Source: AG2 sp036493735 (GTDB lineage Bacteria; Gemmatimonadota; Gemmatimonadetes; Gemmatimonadales; Gemmatimonadaceae). From it: a stretch of DNA of 64,000 nt. Below are positions 52,089-61,401 of this stretch, piece after piece (the first letter of the stretch is position 1; every line of letters begins with the position of its first letter). The notes beneath the pieces were generated by a model, which was not told the DNA's origin, did not search any database, and saw only the letters and a program-made list of their open reading frames with translations. Location: positions 62,001 to 126,000 of the forward strand of contig DASXPH010000069.1 of NCBI GenBank assembly GCA_036493735.1, given 5' to 3'. The position numbers and the translations under genes were made by a program.

Positions 52089-52688
52089 TCAGCGATCTTG
52101 GCCGACTCGTGGCGCGAGCTCGTACTCGAGCGCAACCACACCCGATGGGTATGGCTTGGCCGAGACAAGTCGGAAGCTCGCTTGCACGCCCTGGGGCAGC
52201 ACGCGCTTTCCGCCGCCAAGCGTAACCGGATAGACGTGCAGTATCAGATCGTCGACGAGGCCGTTCGCGATCAGCTCGTGAACAAGCTGGCTGCTGCCGT
52301 CCGTGACGATGTTCTTCCCCGGCTCCGCTTTCAGCGCACGAACTGCCTTCACGACATCGTCGCGGATGATCGTCGTATTCCGCCAGATGGGCTTCTGCAG
52401 TGTCTTCGACACCACATACTTCTTCGGCGCGTTCATCATGTCCCCGAAGGGATCGCCCGCGGGCATCGGTTCGAATGCATTCGCATGAATTTCGTAGGTA
52501 CGTCGCCCGAGCAGGAAAGCATCGGTATTCTGCATGATCTCGCCAAACCGCTTGCCGATGTCGTCATGCCAGTACGGCCACGTCCAGCCGCCGTACGCGA
52601 AGCCGCTGTCCCGATCTTCGTCCTTCCCGCCGGGTGCCTGCATGACGCCGTCGAGCGACATGAATTCGTGCACAATGAGCCGTCGCAT
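52089..52688 (-). CDS. Dihydrofolate reductase / RibD C-terminal family protein
   Basis: 199 aa. Matches the RibD C-terminal/DHFR-like family common in soil bacteria: IVHEFMSLDGVMQAPGG at the N-terminus, DAFLLGRRTYEI, KYVVSKTLQKP, VRALKAEPGKNIVTDGSSQLVHEL and VDDLILHVYPVTLGGGKR. The fold binds NADPH. These stand-alone members are not true folate enzymes and their substrate is unknown. It is divergent from the PadR gene, 145 bp away. Confidence 0.88.
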   Translation of the reverse strand: MRRLIVHEFMSLDGVMQAPGGKDEDRDSGFAYGGWTWPYWHDDIGKRFGEIMQNTDAFLLGRRTYEIHANAFEPMPAGDPFGDMMNAPKKYVVSKTLQKPIWRNTTIIRDDVVKAVRALKAEPGKNIVTDGSSQLVHELIANGLVDDLILHVYPVTLGGGKRVLPQGVQASFRLVSAKPYPSGVVALEYELAPRVGQDR

Positions 52689-52806
52689 AAGACCCTCGCT
52701 CGCGCGATGAGTTGTGGTTCAGTAGAAGCTAGCCTGATTCGTTGGATGTCCCATCTGGACCTCAGGCCAGCGAGCCAACCCTTGCGCGACTCGCGGTGTC
52801 GAAGCC

Positions 52807-52819
52807 ATAGTCTGTCTAT
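52807..52819. promoter_or_regulatory. Candidate PadR operator half-site pair, copy 1
   Basis: ATAG-tctgt-CTAT, four-base arms with five-base spacer, ending 14 bp before the PadR start at 52834. The layout matches GTAG-acatc-CTAC at 55893, ahead of the second PadR gene. Confidence 0.4.
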
Positions 52820-52833
52820 CCCCTGACCCGCCT

Positions 52834-53169
52834 ATGGCCTCCATCAAGCGACAGAGCCTCGTCCCCGGGACGCTCGATCTCCTGATTCTCAAAACGCTCA
52901 CGGCCGGTCCGCAGCACGGCTATGGCATCGCGTCGCACATCAAGGACTGGTCGCGCGAGGTGTTGCAGATCGACGAGGGTTCACTCTATCCCGCGCTCCA
53001 GCGCCTCCGTCAACGAGGATGGGTCGAATCGGAGTGGCGCCGCTCACCGAACAATCAACGCGCGCGGTATTACACGATCACTGCCGGGGGACGCAAGCAA
53101 CTCGGCATCGAGGAGGCCAGCTTCACCGAGACCTTCGATGCCATCCGACGCGTCCTTCGATCCGTATGA
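52834..53169 (+). CDS. PadR family transcriptional regulator (ADOP-linked)
   Basis: 111 aa winged-helix regulator: LVPGTLDLLILKTLTAGPQHGYGIASHI, DEGSLYPALQRLRQRGWVESEW and RARYYTITAGGRKQL are the PadR signature blocks. Members of this subgroup sit in front of ADOP permeases and are thought to repress them. Its stop overlaps the ADOP start (ATGA at 53166), so both are translated from one transcript. A short palindrome lies 14 bp upstream of the start. Confidence 0.92.
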   Translation: MASIKRQSLVPGTLDLLILKTLTAGPQHGYGIASHIKDWSREVLQIDEGSLYPALQRLRQRGWVESEWRRSPNNQRARYYTITAGGRKQLGIEEASFTETFDAIRRVLRSV

Positions 53170-55781
53170 CGATGAGTATTCGTGAGCTCTTCGCGCGACT
53201 GCGCGACCGGATCCAACGCGAGCGATTGAGCGAGGAGCTCGCCGATGAGCTGCAATATCATCGCTCGCTGCTGGAGCGCGACACGCCGCCCGGCCGTGCC
53301 CTCGGCAATGCGACCTACTATCGAGAGGAGACACGCGCCATGTGGAGTCTCGGGCTCGTGGACGATCTGTGGCACGACGCGCGCTACGCGTCACGAGTGC
53401 TGCGCCGCGACGCTGGCTTCACCGTGGCCGTGATCCTCACGCTGGCGTTAGGTATCGGCGCAAACACCGCCGTGTTCAGCATCGTCAACGCTGTGCTCCT
53501 TCGCCCCCTTCCCTATCGCCAGCCGGATCGCCTGATCGAGGTGTCCGTTGCGCCAGTGGCGGCACCGACTGATCGCAATCCAACGTCGCTCCCCGATCTC
53601 CGCGATTGGCAGCGCGATGCGACGATGCTCGACGGCATCGCCGGCTATGCTTTCAACCGCTTCGACCTGCGCGGGGCCGAGGGCGACGATCAGGCGCGCG
53701 CCATTCTCGCGACGGGAACGCTGTACGACGTACTCGGTGCCGTGCCTCTGCTCGGCCGACTGCCACGCGCCGACGAGGAGAACACGCCCGTCGTAGCCAT
53801 CAGCTATCGACTGTGGCAGCAGCGCTTCGCGGGCAATCCGGGAGTGCTCGGGCGACAGCTCGTGATGAGTCAAAAACCCTACACTATTGTCGGCGTGATG
53901 CCCCCGGGCTTTCACTTTCCCGGGCCCGACATCGATCTCTGGTCCACCCTCTACTCGATCATCTCGTCCCCTAACGACAACGGGCCCAACCTCTGGCTCA
54001 CCAGTCGCTCCCTTCGCGGCTACCGTGTGCTCGCGCGACTCGCGCCGGGAATAACCGCGCCGAGCGCCGAGGCGGCATTGAATGCCATCGAGCACCGTCT
54101 CGCGGTGACATTCCCTGACGACGACGGCGGATTGGATGTCCACGTTCAGTCGGTTCGTGAGCAGGCGCTCAGCGGCGTAGCACGAGGCCTCTGGACTGTC
54201 TTCGGCGCCGCGGCGCTCATTCTGCTCCTGTCCTGCGTCAATGTTGCCCACCTGCTGCTCGAGCGCACCGCATCGCGCACGCGCGAGCTCGCTGTTAGGC
54301 GCGCCCTTGGCGCGCACCGCGGCCGAGTGCTTCGCCAGCTCGCCGCCGAGAGCGTTCTCCTTGGACTCCTCGGAGGCGCAGCCGGTATCGCGCTCGCCTA
54401 CGCAGCAATGCGCGTCTTGCTGCGATTGGCACCCCCGGACATCCCGCGCCTCGAGAATGTGGCGATCGACCTGCCGACGCTCGCCTTTGCGGTCACTGTC
54501 TCGTTGATCGCTGCTGCGCTCTTCGGGGTTGCCCCAGCCATCTTCGGCTGGTCGGGCGACGTCCATCAGACGCTCCGTGCGCAGGGCAAAGGCGCCGCGG
54601 CGGGTGCGCACGGCCAGGGCACCCGCGCGCTGCTCACGACGATGGAGGTGGCGTTTGCCATCGTAATCCTCATCGCCGCCGGTCTCGTCCTTCGGAGCTT
54701 CAAGGAGCTCACGTCGAGCAACATCGGCCTCGATCCAGAGGGGATTGCCGTCGCGCAGCTCACCGTTGCCGGGACGCGTTACCTCTCGAACGATATGAAG
54801 ACACAGACGGTCGATCAGGTACTCGCGAACGTGCGAGCGATTCCGGGCGTCACGGCGGCGGGCGCGAGCACGAGTATGCCACCCACGCGCATTCAGGAGA
54901 TCGAAGGTTTTTCCGTCGTCGGAGAGCCGGCGCCTGAACCCGGGCACGAGCCCACCGCGATCTACATTCCGGCCACGCCAGCTTTCCTTTCGGCGCTGCG
55001 CATTCCCGTGGCCACCGGCCGCGATTTCGATGCCCGCGATGATGCCAAGGCGACGCCGGTGGTCATCATCAGTCGCGAGCTCGCCCGACGCCATTTTACG
55101 CATGTAGATCCGGTCGGTCATCAGCTTCTCATCTCCGGCGTCACGCGCATGATCATCGGCGTCGCCGGTGACGCGATCTATGAAGGCGTCGGTGCTCCCC
55201 TCACGCCCGTCGTCTATGTTCCGTTCGCGCAGAGTCCATTCCCCGGCGTCTGGCTGGCGATTCGCACGACGACCGCGCCCACCGCTATAGCCGGCCAGCT
55301 CCGCGACGCCTTTCGTCGGGTCGATCCCGACCTCGCGGTGGGCCCCCCACAGCCTCTCGATGTACTCGTGTCGGAATCGATCGTACGCCCGCGCTTCCAG
55401 GCATGGTTGTTGAGCATCTTCGGCGCCCTCGCCCTCGTCCTCGCGAGCGTCGGCATTTACGGCGTCGTCGCGTACGGTGTCACCCAGCGCCGTTCCGAGC
55501 TCGGCATCCGTATCGCCCTCGGCGCCCCGAAGCGCTCGGTCGTCTCGACGGTGCTCCGCGCCGGCATGATGCCGGTGCTGCTCGGGCTGGCTATAGGTTT
55601 AGCGGTTGCTTATGCTGGCTCGCGCGTCCTGGCCGGACTGCTGTACGGCGTCACGCCGACCGATACGCTCACCTTTGCCGCGGTTCCCCTCGTCCTTTTC
55701 ACGACGGCGCTGATCGCGGCGTACGTGCCCGCCCATCGCGCATCGCGGGTCGATCCGTTGATCGCGATTCGCGGCGAGTAG
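53166..55781 (+). CDS. ADOP-type ABC transporter permease
   Basis: 871 aa. Short cytoplasmic head (SIRELFARLRDRIQRERLSE), then LTLALGIGANTAVFSIVNAVLL at the first membrane helix, MacB_PCD, the first FtsX block (HLLLERTASRTRELAVRRALGAHRG), a second MacB_PCD and the last FtsX block (VTQRRSELGIRIALGAPKRSV). No ATPase gene is linked. Coupled to the PadR gene by a 4-nt overlap. Similar in plan to the genes at 25.7 and 56.3 kb, but the three differ clearly in sequence, so they are old paralogues rather than a recent duplication. Confidence 0.9.
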   Translation: MTMSIRELFARLRDRIQRERLSEELADELQYHRSLLERDTPPGRALGNATYYREETRAMWSLGLVDDLWHDARYASRVLRRDAGFTVAVILTLALGIGANTAVFSIVNAVLLRPLPYRQPDRLIEVSVAPVAAPTDRNPTSLPDLRDWQRDATMLDGIAGYAFNRFDLRGAEGDDQARAILATGTLYDVLGAVPLLGRLPRADEENTPVVAISYRLWQQRFAGNPGVLGRQLVMSQKPYTIVGVMPPGFHFPGPDIDLWSTLYSIISSPNDNGPNLWLTSRSLRGYRVLARLAPGITAPSAEAALNAIEHRLAVTFPDDDGGLDVHVQSVREQALSGVARGLWTVFGAAALILLLSCVNVAHLLLERTASRTRELAVRRALGAHRGRVLRQLAAESVLLGLLGGAAGIALAYAAMRVLLRLAPPDIPRLENVAIDLPTLAFAVTVSLIAAALFGVAPAIFGWSGDVHQTLRAQGKGAAAGAHGQGTRALLTTMEVAFAIVILIAAGLVLRSFKELTSSNIGLDPEGIAVAQLTVAGTRYLSNDMKTQTVDQVLANVRAIPGVTAAGASTSMPPTRIQEIEGFSVVGEPAPEPGHEPTAIYIPATPAFLSALRIPVATGRDFDARDDAKATPVVIISRELARRHFTHVDPVGHQLLISGVTRMIIGVAGDAIYEGVGAPLTPVVYVPFAQSPFPGVWLAIRTTTAPTAIAGQLRDAFRRVDPDLAVGPPQPLDVLVSESIVRPRFQAWLLSIFGALALVLASVGIYGVVAYGVTQRRSELGIRIALGAPKRSVVSTVLRAGMMPVLLGLAIGLAVAYAGSRVLAGLLYGVTPTDTLTFAAVPLVLFTTALIAAYVPAHRASRVDPLIAIRGE

Positions 55782-55875
55782 GGTGGCGAAAAGGCTGTTC
55801 GCGTGAGGAAAGCATCGCGACGTCGCTGGACCCGATTTGAAAGAGATCTGTAGGGAAGCTTGACGTCCGTCTGGC

Positions 55876-55921
55876 TGTCCGACAGTGTGATGGTAGACAT
55901 CCTACTATCGACCGTCGGACA
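55876..55921. promoter_or_regulatory. Candidate PadR operator, copy 2, within a longer inverted repeat
   Basis: GTAG-acatc-CTAC (55893-55905) ends 15 bp before the PadR start at 55921. It is bracketed by TGTCCGAC (55876-55883) and its exact complement GTCGGACA (55914-55921). The central palindrome has the same arm length, spacing and distance to the ATG as the site at 52807. Confidence 0.5.
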
Positions 55922-56277
55922 TGCCTCTTCCACGCGCCGCCGAGAAAGTCGAGCTGCTTCAGGGCACGCTCGACATGCTCATCCTCAAGACACTCATCTT
56001 TGGCCCGACGCACGGCCGCGGCATCGCGAATCACATCCGACAGACGACGGATGACTTGCTGTCCGTCGAGCATGGGTCGCTCTACCCTGCGCTGCACCGT
56101 CTCGAGCACGCCGGGCTCATTGCCGGCACGTGGGAAGTCCGAGGCGACGTCGCGCGTGAGCTCAAGTACTATCGCCTCACTGCCGCTGGGCGAAAGCAGC
56201 TCCATCGCGAGCAGTCGAAGTGGAACCAGCTCGTCGCGGCCATCGGTCGGGTCATGCAAGCAAACGAGGGACGATGA
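55921..56277 (+). CDS. PadR family transcriptional regulator (ADOP-linked)
   Basis: 118 aa. Blocks VELLQGTLDMLILKTLIFGPTHGRGIANHI, EHGSLYPALHRLEHAGLI and YYRLTAAGRKQLHRE fit PadR (the first block is longer than usual quotation length only by description; its core is GTLDMLILKTL). The regulator probably responds to a small molecule or protein stress and represses the downstream permease. Stop overlaps the next ATG (56274), as in the other PadR-ADOP pair. Confidence 0.92.
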   Translation: MPLPRAAEKVELLQGTLDMLILKTLIFGPTHGRGIANHIRQTTDDLLSVEHGSLYPALHRLEHAGLIAGTWEVRGDVARELKYYRLTAAGRKQLHREQSKWNQLVAAIGRVMQANEGR

Positions 56278-58925
56278 TGGGATGGCCATTTCACCGGCCT
56301 CGGCCGCGCCCGTCCGACGCCGCAATCGCGCGCGAGCTGCGCGATCACCTCGAGTTGGAGGCCGCGGAGCTGAGCGCAGCGGGCCTGAGCCCGCGCGAGG
56401 CCGAGCTTCGCGCTCGCCAGCGCTTCGGCAATGTCACCGTCGTCCACGAGGACGTCCGGGAATCCTGGGGCAGCCTCTGGTTCGAGCGATTGCGCCAGGA
56501 TCTGGGCTTCGGCTGGCGCGTGCTGTGGCGCGCGCCCGTCTTCACCTGCATTGCCGTGCTCTGTCTCGCGTTAGGCATCGGGGCGAACGCGGCGGTATTG
56601 AGCTGGACGGAAGGGATCGTCCGCCATCCCTTCCCCATGGTTCGCGACCAGGCGCGCCTCGTCGCCATCGCCGGCACCGCGAAGGGAGCATCTGGCCTCG
56701 ACGAGATGTCCTGGCCCGATTTCACGGATCTCGCGCGAGGCACGAGCGCCTTCGACGCGTTCTTCGTCAGCAAGATCACCGGCGGGACACTCACCGGCGG
56801 CGACCGCGCCCAGCGTCTCGTCGGCCAGCTCGTGACCGCGAACTACTTCGATGCCATCGGAGTCCGCCCCATGATGGGCCGCGCCTTTCTCGCGGGTGAA
56901 GACGTCGGCCGGGGCGCGCATCCAGTCACGGTCATCAGCTATCGCCTCTGGCAGGATCACTACGGTGGAAGCCGGTCGATCATTGGCACGACCATCCATT
57001 TCAACGGTGTTCCACACACCATTGTCGGCGTCTCACCGGAGGGATTCCTCGGGACTTTCGTCGGTTATGCGATGCAGTTCTGGGTCCCCGCGTCGCAGCA
57101 AGCCGTCTTCGACGCGAGCTACAAGCTCGATGATCGCGCCGCGCGCTGGGTCGAGGGCTTCGCCCGACTGAAGCCGGGGGTGTCTCTCGCTGCCGCGCAG
57201 GCGCAGATCAATGGCGTCGCCAGTACGCTCGAGGCGGAATTCCCCAACGCCGATCGGGGCCGCGGTGTCCGCATCTTTCCCATCGAGGACAATCCGTTCG
57301 ACAATGCGAAAGTGCTCAAGCCGATGCTGCGCGTCGCCGGGATCGTCGCGGCGCTCATCCTCGTCATTGTCTGCGCGAATATCGCCAACCTGTTGCTCGT
57401 GCGCGCACTGGCGCGCCGCTCCGAGCTCCTCGTGCGACGCGCGCTCGGCGCGAGCGGCGCGCGTCTGACGCGGCAACTCGTTACCGAGGGGCTCATCCTC
57501 GCCTTGGCGGGAACCACGTTAGGCGTGGTGCTCGCCTTTCTCTCGCGCAACATGCTCGGATCGTTCTTCGCGCCCCGCGGCGGCGCGACGCTCGTCTTTG
57601 GTGCCGACTTTCACTGGCGCGTGCTGGCGACGACCGTCGCCATCGGACTCGTGTCCACGTTGCTATTCGCGCTCGCGCCCGCGCTGCACGCCGCGCGGGT
57701 GGATCTCGCGACGGCCATGCGCGCGATCGCTCCCGGCGCCATCGGGGGCGCCAATCGCCTACCGATGCGCGCCGCTTTGGTGATCGTACAACTCTGCCTG
57801 AGCGTGCTGCTGCTCGTCGCGACCGGGCTCGTCGTGGTGAGTCTCGAGCGGTTACTCGCCACCAGTCCCGGTTTCGCGGCTGCTAACATCACGACGACTG
57901 GCATCGATCTCGTCGCCGCCGGATACGATACCGCGCGCGCTCATCGCTTCCACGACGAGTTGCTCGCGCGCTCCCGTACACTCGGTGGCGTGTCATCGGT
58001 CGCTCTGGCGCGCAGCCTTCCCTTCTCCACGAGACCTTACGATAACGGTCCCATCATGGTCGACGGCTATCGATCGGCCAAGGACGAGCAGCCCACTGCC
58101 GACTACAACGCCGTCACCCCTGGCTACTTCAAGACCTTCGGCGTTCCCGTTCTCGCTGGCCGCGAATTCTCTACGGCCGACGCAGACACAAGCGAGCCCG
58201 TAGCGATCGTCACCCGTGCGCTCGCCGCGCGCTACTGGCCGAGCGCGTCGCCTATCGGCCGTCGCCTCCGATTGCGCGAGCGTTGGATGCGTGTCGTCGG
58301 CGTCGTCGGCGACATCAAGTACCGCTCTCTCGACGAGCCACCGGGCATGCTGTTCTATGTCCCGCTCGCGCAGCAGCGCACCGCTTACGTGTTGCTGTTC
58401 TTGCGCACATCGGCAGACAACGCGGCGAATGGCATTGCTCCAGCGGTCGGGGGCGCCATTCATGCCGTCGATCCCGCGGTGTCGCCATACGAAATCATCA
58501 CGATGCGTGAGCAGATAAGCCGTTCCACGGCTGCGCAGCGTATTCTTGTGACGCTCCTCTTCGTGTTCAGTAGTCTTGCGCTGTTGCTCGCGGCGATGGG
58601 GCTGTACGGCATGATTTCTTATATGGTCTCACAGAGCGCCCGCGAACTTGGGTTGCGCATGGCGCTCGGCGCGAGCCCGGCAAAGCTGCTCGCGTTGGTG
58701 ATGTCGTCCGGCCTGCGCCTGACACTCGCTGGCATCGTGCTCGGAGTCGCTATCGCGCTCGGGACGACACGATTGCTCGGAACACTGCTCTACGACGTGA
58801 GCCCTCGCGATCCGTACATTCTTGGAGGCGTCGTCATCGTCATGAGCGCGGCAGCCATGCTCGCGTGTCTGGTGCCGGCGTGGCGCGCCACCCGGCTCGA
58901 TCCGATGCGGGCCCTCCGTCTGTAG
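56274..58925 (+). CDS. ADOP-type ABC transporter permease
   Basis: 883 aa. Head with ARELRDHLELEAAELSAAG and EAELRARQRFGNV, then LCLALGIGANAAVLSWTEGIV, PCD domain, FtsX block ANLLLVRALARRSELLVRRALGASGA, second PCD and final FtsX block VSQSARELGLRMALGASPAKL with PAWRATRLDPMRALRL at the end. Overlaps its PadR gene by 4 nt; a second ATG three bases on is possible. Rare Leu codons TTA occur inside two CGTTAGG motifs (56569, 57517). Confidence 0.9.
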   Translation: MMGWPFHRPRPRPSDAAIARELRDHLELEAAELSAAGLSPREAELRARQRFGNVTVVHEDVRESWGSLWFERLRQDLGFGWRVLWRAPVFTCIAVLCLALGIGANAAVLSWTEGIVRHPFPMVRDQARLVAIAGTAKGASGLDEMSWPDFTDLARGTSAFDAFFVSKITGGTLTGGDRAQRLVGQLVTANYFDAIGVRPMMGRAFLAGEDVGRGAHPVTVISYRLWQDHYGGSRSIIGTTIHFNGVPHTIVGVSPEGFLGTFVGYAMQFWVPASQQAVFDASYKLDDRAARWVEGFARLKPGVSLAAAQAQINGVASTLEAEFPNADRGRGVRIFPIEDNPFDNAKVLKPMLRVAGIVAALILVIVCANIANLLLVRALARRSELLVRRALGASGARLTRQLVTEGLILALAGTTLGVVLAFLSRNMLGSFFAPRGGATLVFGADFHWRVLATTVAIGLVSTLLFALAPALHAARVDLATAMRAIAPGAIGGANRLPMRAALVIVQLCLSVLLLVATGLVVVSLERLLATSPGFAAANITTTGIDLVAAGYDTARAHRFHDELLARSRTLGGVSSVALARSLPFSTRPYDNGPIMVDGYRSAKDEQPTADYNAVTPGYFKTFGVPVLAGREFSTADADTSEPVAIVTRALAARYWPSASPIGRRLRLRERWMRVVGVVGDIKYRSLDEPPGMLFYVPLAQQRTAYVLLFLRTSADNAANGIAPAVGGAIHAVDPAVSPYEIITMREQISRSTAAQRILVTLLFVFSSLALLLAAMGLYGMISYMVSQSARELGLRMALGASPAKLLALVMSSGLRLTLAGIVLGVAIALGTTRLLGTLLYDVSPRDPYILGGVVIVMSAAAMLACLVPAWRATRLDPMRALRL

Positions 58926-58937
58926 CTCCGACGGATA

Positions 58938-59498
58938 CTACGGACGGATCGTCATGAATGCCGTCGCCGACTCTCGCTTTCTCGGCGGCGGTAACTCGAC
59001 CGGTTCGCCCACGTTCACGATCGCGACGACACGTTCGTTCTCACCCACGCCGGCCGCGGCGCGCGCGGCGGCGTCGTCCATCACACCGCCTGTCTTGATG
59101 TGCGTGCCGAGCCCCAGCGCGACCGCAGTGAGCGCGATGTTCTGCACCGCCATCATCGCCGCAGCGTAATCCTCTTCCCGGGTCTCCGGGTTGTCGCTCT
59201 GCGCGATCGCGACAGCGATCATTCCCGGTAGCCGGCGGTGCTCCTCGGCGACCGTTTCGCGCAGTGTGCGCGCGGCGGCGGCATCGGGCAGCTTCCGCGC
59301 TTTTCGCTCGCCGAGCGCGCTGCCATATGCATAACGAGACTCCGGCCCCAGCACATAAAAGCGCCAGGGCCGCGTGAGGCGATGATTCGGAGCGAGGATC
59401 GCCGCCTCGAGCAGCGTCTCGATCTCTTCTCGAGAAACCGCGCGATCGGCGAACTTCTTGATGGAGCGGCGACGCTCGATGATTTCGGGGATGGTCAT
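58938..59498 (-). CDS. Nitroreductase family protein (YdjA-like)
   Basis: 186 aa FMN-dependent oxidoreductase. Blocks IPEIIERRRSIKKFADRAVSR, EEIETLLEAAILAPNHRLTRPWRFYVL, EDYAAAMMAVQNIALTAVALGLGTHIKTGG and VVAIVNVGEPVE match the small nitroreductase subgroup. Usually a dimer reducing nitro or quinone compounds with NAD(P)H. Convergent with the ADOP gene, 12 bp apart. No tight link to a pathway nearby. Confidence 0.9.
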   Translation of the reverse strand: MTIPEIIERRRSIKKFADRAVSREEIETLLEAAILAPNHRLTRPWRFYVLGPESRYAYGSALGERKARKLPDAAAARTLRETVAEEHRRLPGMIAVAIAQSDNPETREEDYAAAMMAVQNIALTAVALGLGTHIKTGGVMDDAAARAAAGVGENERVVAIVNVGEPVELPPPRKRESATAFMTIRP

Positions 59499-59618
59499 GC
59501 GTGGAAACTAGTAAAGAACGGGAGAGATACGGCACCGCTCATCAATCCTGGCGTAGCTCCCGGCGCAGTGCGAAGTTAGGGCGAGACAACGGACGCCAAA
59601 CCGCTTCAAACCACGCGC

Positions 59619-61043
59619 ATGCTTCGAATCACACGCTCAGCACTTCTCGTCGGTATGCTCGCGGCGTCGATCGCCCACGCGCAGCAAGCCGCCACATCGC
59701 GTGCAATGCCCGCCGAGCAAGAGCGCCAGCTCGCGCGCGCGATCTACAAGGAGATGATCGAGATCAAGTCGGGATTCACGACGGGTGCCACGACGCCCGT
59801 CGCGCAGGCCGCGGCGCGGCGGCTCAAGGCGGCTGGCTTTCCAGACCGTGACATCTTTGTCGGCGGTGCAAGGCCTGATAAGGCGAATCTTGTCGTGCGC
59901 TACCGCGGCACGGGACGCCAGCGGCCCATCCTTCTGCTCGCGCACACCGACGTCGTCGAAGCAAAGCGCGAAGACTGGAGCATGGATCCATTCGTGCTCA
60001 ACGAGAAGGACGGCTACTTCTATGGAAGAGGCACCGGCGACGACAAGGCGCAGGCCGCGCTCTGGATCGCGAATCTCATTCGCTACAAGCGCGAGGGATT
60101 CAAGCCTGACCGCGACATCATTGTCGCCCTCACCGCGGACGAGGAGGGCGGAGGCCCGAACAATGGCGTCGAATGGTTACTCAAGAACAAACGAGAGCTG
60201 ATCGACGCCGAGTATGCGCTCAATGAGGGCGGCTGGGGCGAATCGGTGAATGGCACCAAGCTCTCGAATGACGTGCAGGTGAGCGAGAAGTATGTCGTCA
60301 ACTATCGGCTCGAGGTGCGCAACAAAGGTGGCCACAGCTCCCTCCCCGTCGCCGACAATGCCATCTACCACCTGGCCGGTGCACTCGATCGCCTTTCCCA
60401 TTTCGCATTCCCCTTGAAGACCAACGAGGTGACGCGCGCCTACTTCCGCGCGATGTCGGGCATCGAGAAGGGTCCGATCGGTGAGGATCTCGCGGCTGTC
60501 GCCAACGGCGACAGCGCGGCGATGACGCGGGTGGCCGCTGCGTCAACGCCCTGGAATGCTACGCTCCGTACGACCTGCGTCGCGACGATGCTCGAAGGCG
60601 GACACGCGATGAACGCGCTACCGCAGCTTGCGGCCGCGACGGTGAACTGTCGTGTGCTCCCCGAGGACAGCGTCGATTACGTCACGGAGAAATTGCGTCA
60701 CGTCGTCGACGACACCGCCGTGAAGGTCATCGTCAGCGGCACGCCGCACGGCGCTCCGCCGTCGCCGATGCGTGCGGATCTGTTGAATGCCGTCGGCGCC
60801 GTGACGACGGAGCTCTGGCCTGGTGTCGCGTCGGTTCCGATGATGGTGATGGGCGCCACGGACGGGGCATACCTCCGCGCCGCCGGCATTCCAACGTACG
60901 GCGTCCAGGGTCTTTTCTACGATCGCGACGACATTCGCTTCCACGGCCGCGACGAGCGGCTCAAGGTCCAGTCGTTCTACGAGGGACAGTCATTTCTCTA
61001 CGAGCTCGTCAAGCGACTCTCGACCGGAGTGCCTAACGCGTGA
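59619..61043 (+). CDS. Exported M20 family metallopeptidase
   Basis: 474 aa with signal peptide LLVGMLAASIAHAQQ. M20 blocks: ILLLAHTDVVEAKREDW, FYGRGTGDDKAQAALW, LTADEEGGGPNNG, the dimerisation domain VRNKGGHSSLP and the C-terminal metal His in IRFHGRDERL. This M20/M25/M40 carboxypeptidase type is periplasmic and removes C-terminal residues or splits dipeptides. Third M20 enzyme in the window; the three belong to different subfamilies. Confidence 0.92.
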   Translation: MLRITRSALLVGMLAASIAHAQQAATSRAMPAEQERQLARAIYKEMIEIKSGFTTGATTPVAQAAARRLKAAGFPDRDIFVGGARPDKANLVVRYRGTGRQRPILLLAHTDVVEAKREDWSMDPFVLNEKDGYFYGRGTGDDKAQAALWIANLIRYKREGFKPDRDIIVALTADEEGGGPNNGVEWLLKNKRELIDAEYALNEGGWGESVNGTKLSNDVQVSEKYVVNYRLEVRNKGGHSSLPVADNAIYHLAGALDRLSHFAFPLKTNEVTRAYFRAMSGIEKGPIGEDLAAVANGDSAAMTRVAAASTPWNATLRTTCVATMLEGGHAMNALPQLAAATVNCRVLPEDSVDYVTEKLRHVVDDTAVKVIVSGTPHGAPPSPMRADLLNAVGAVTTELWPGVASVPMMVMGATDGAYLRAAGIPTYGVQGLFYDRDDIRFHGRDERLKVQSFYEGQSFLYELVKRLSTGVPNA

Positions 61044-61077
61044 CGAGAAGGGCGTCCAAGAATCGCGAGATGACAGG

Positions 61078-61233
61078 CTAGGGCGAGGGCACTGCCGACG
61101 TCGCGGCAGCGGGAGCACGGCGAGAGCCGGAAAGTGGCCGCGCTCGTAGGAAGGTGACGAGAACGACAATAGCGGCCAGGACGGCAATTGCCGTGATCGC
61201 GATCCAGCGCGCGCTCGGCTGGCGCTCCGTCAT
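61078..61233 (-). CDS. Possible 51-aa single-pass membrane protein
   Basis: ATG at 61231-61233 on the minus strand opens a frame reading MTERQPSARW, then a hydrophobic helix IAITAIAVLAAIVVLVTFL, then a basic, Ala/Pro-rich tail and TAG at 61078-61080. The short N-terminus, clean helix and positive residues after it look like a real small membrane protein. No clear ribosome site is visible, and I know no family. It lies in the 358-bp gap between the M20 and FMN-reductase genes, which otherwise shows nothing. Confidence 0.4.
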   Translation of the reverse strand: MTERQPSARWIAITAIAVLAAIVVLVTFLRARPLSGSRRAPAAATSAVPSP

Positions 61234-61401
61234 TGCTTGTGAGTGCTCGCCACGGCGGACGAAGCCATGGTCATCGCCGCTTCACCAATCCGCACTGCCT
61301 GCATACGATGCATGGCGGTCTCTCCGAACAGAGTCTGCTCAAGCACCTTATGCCACCCATGGTGGCGGGACCATACGACCTTGGGGCGTCTGAACCTGAC
61401 T

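Noticed and set aside
53448..55121. 557-codon minus-strand frame under the ADOP permease
   Set aside because: Low-complexity shadow composition, with a well-supported gene on the opposite strand.
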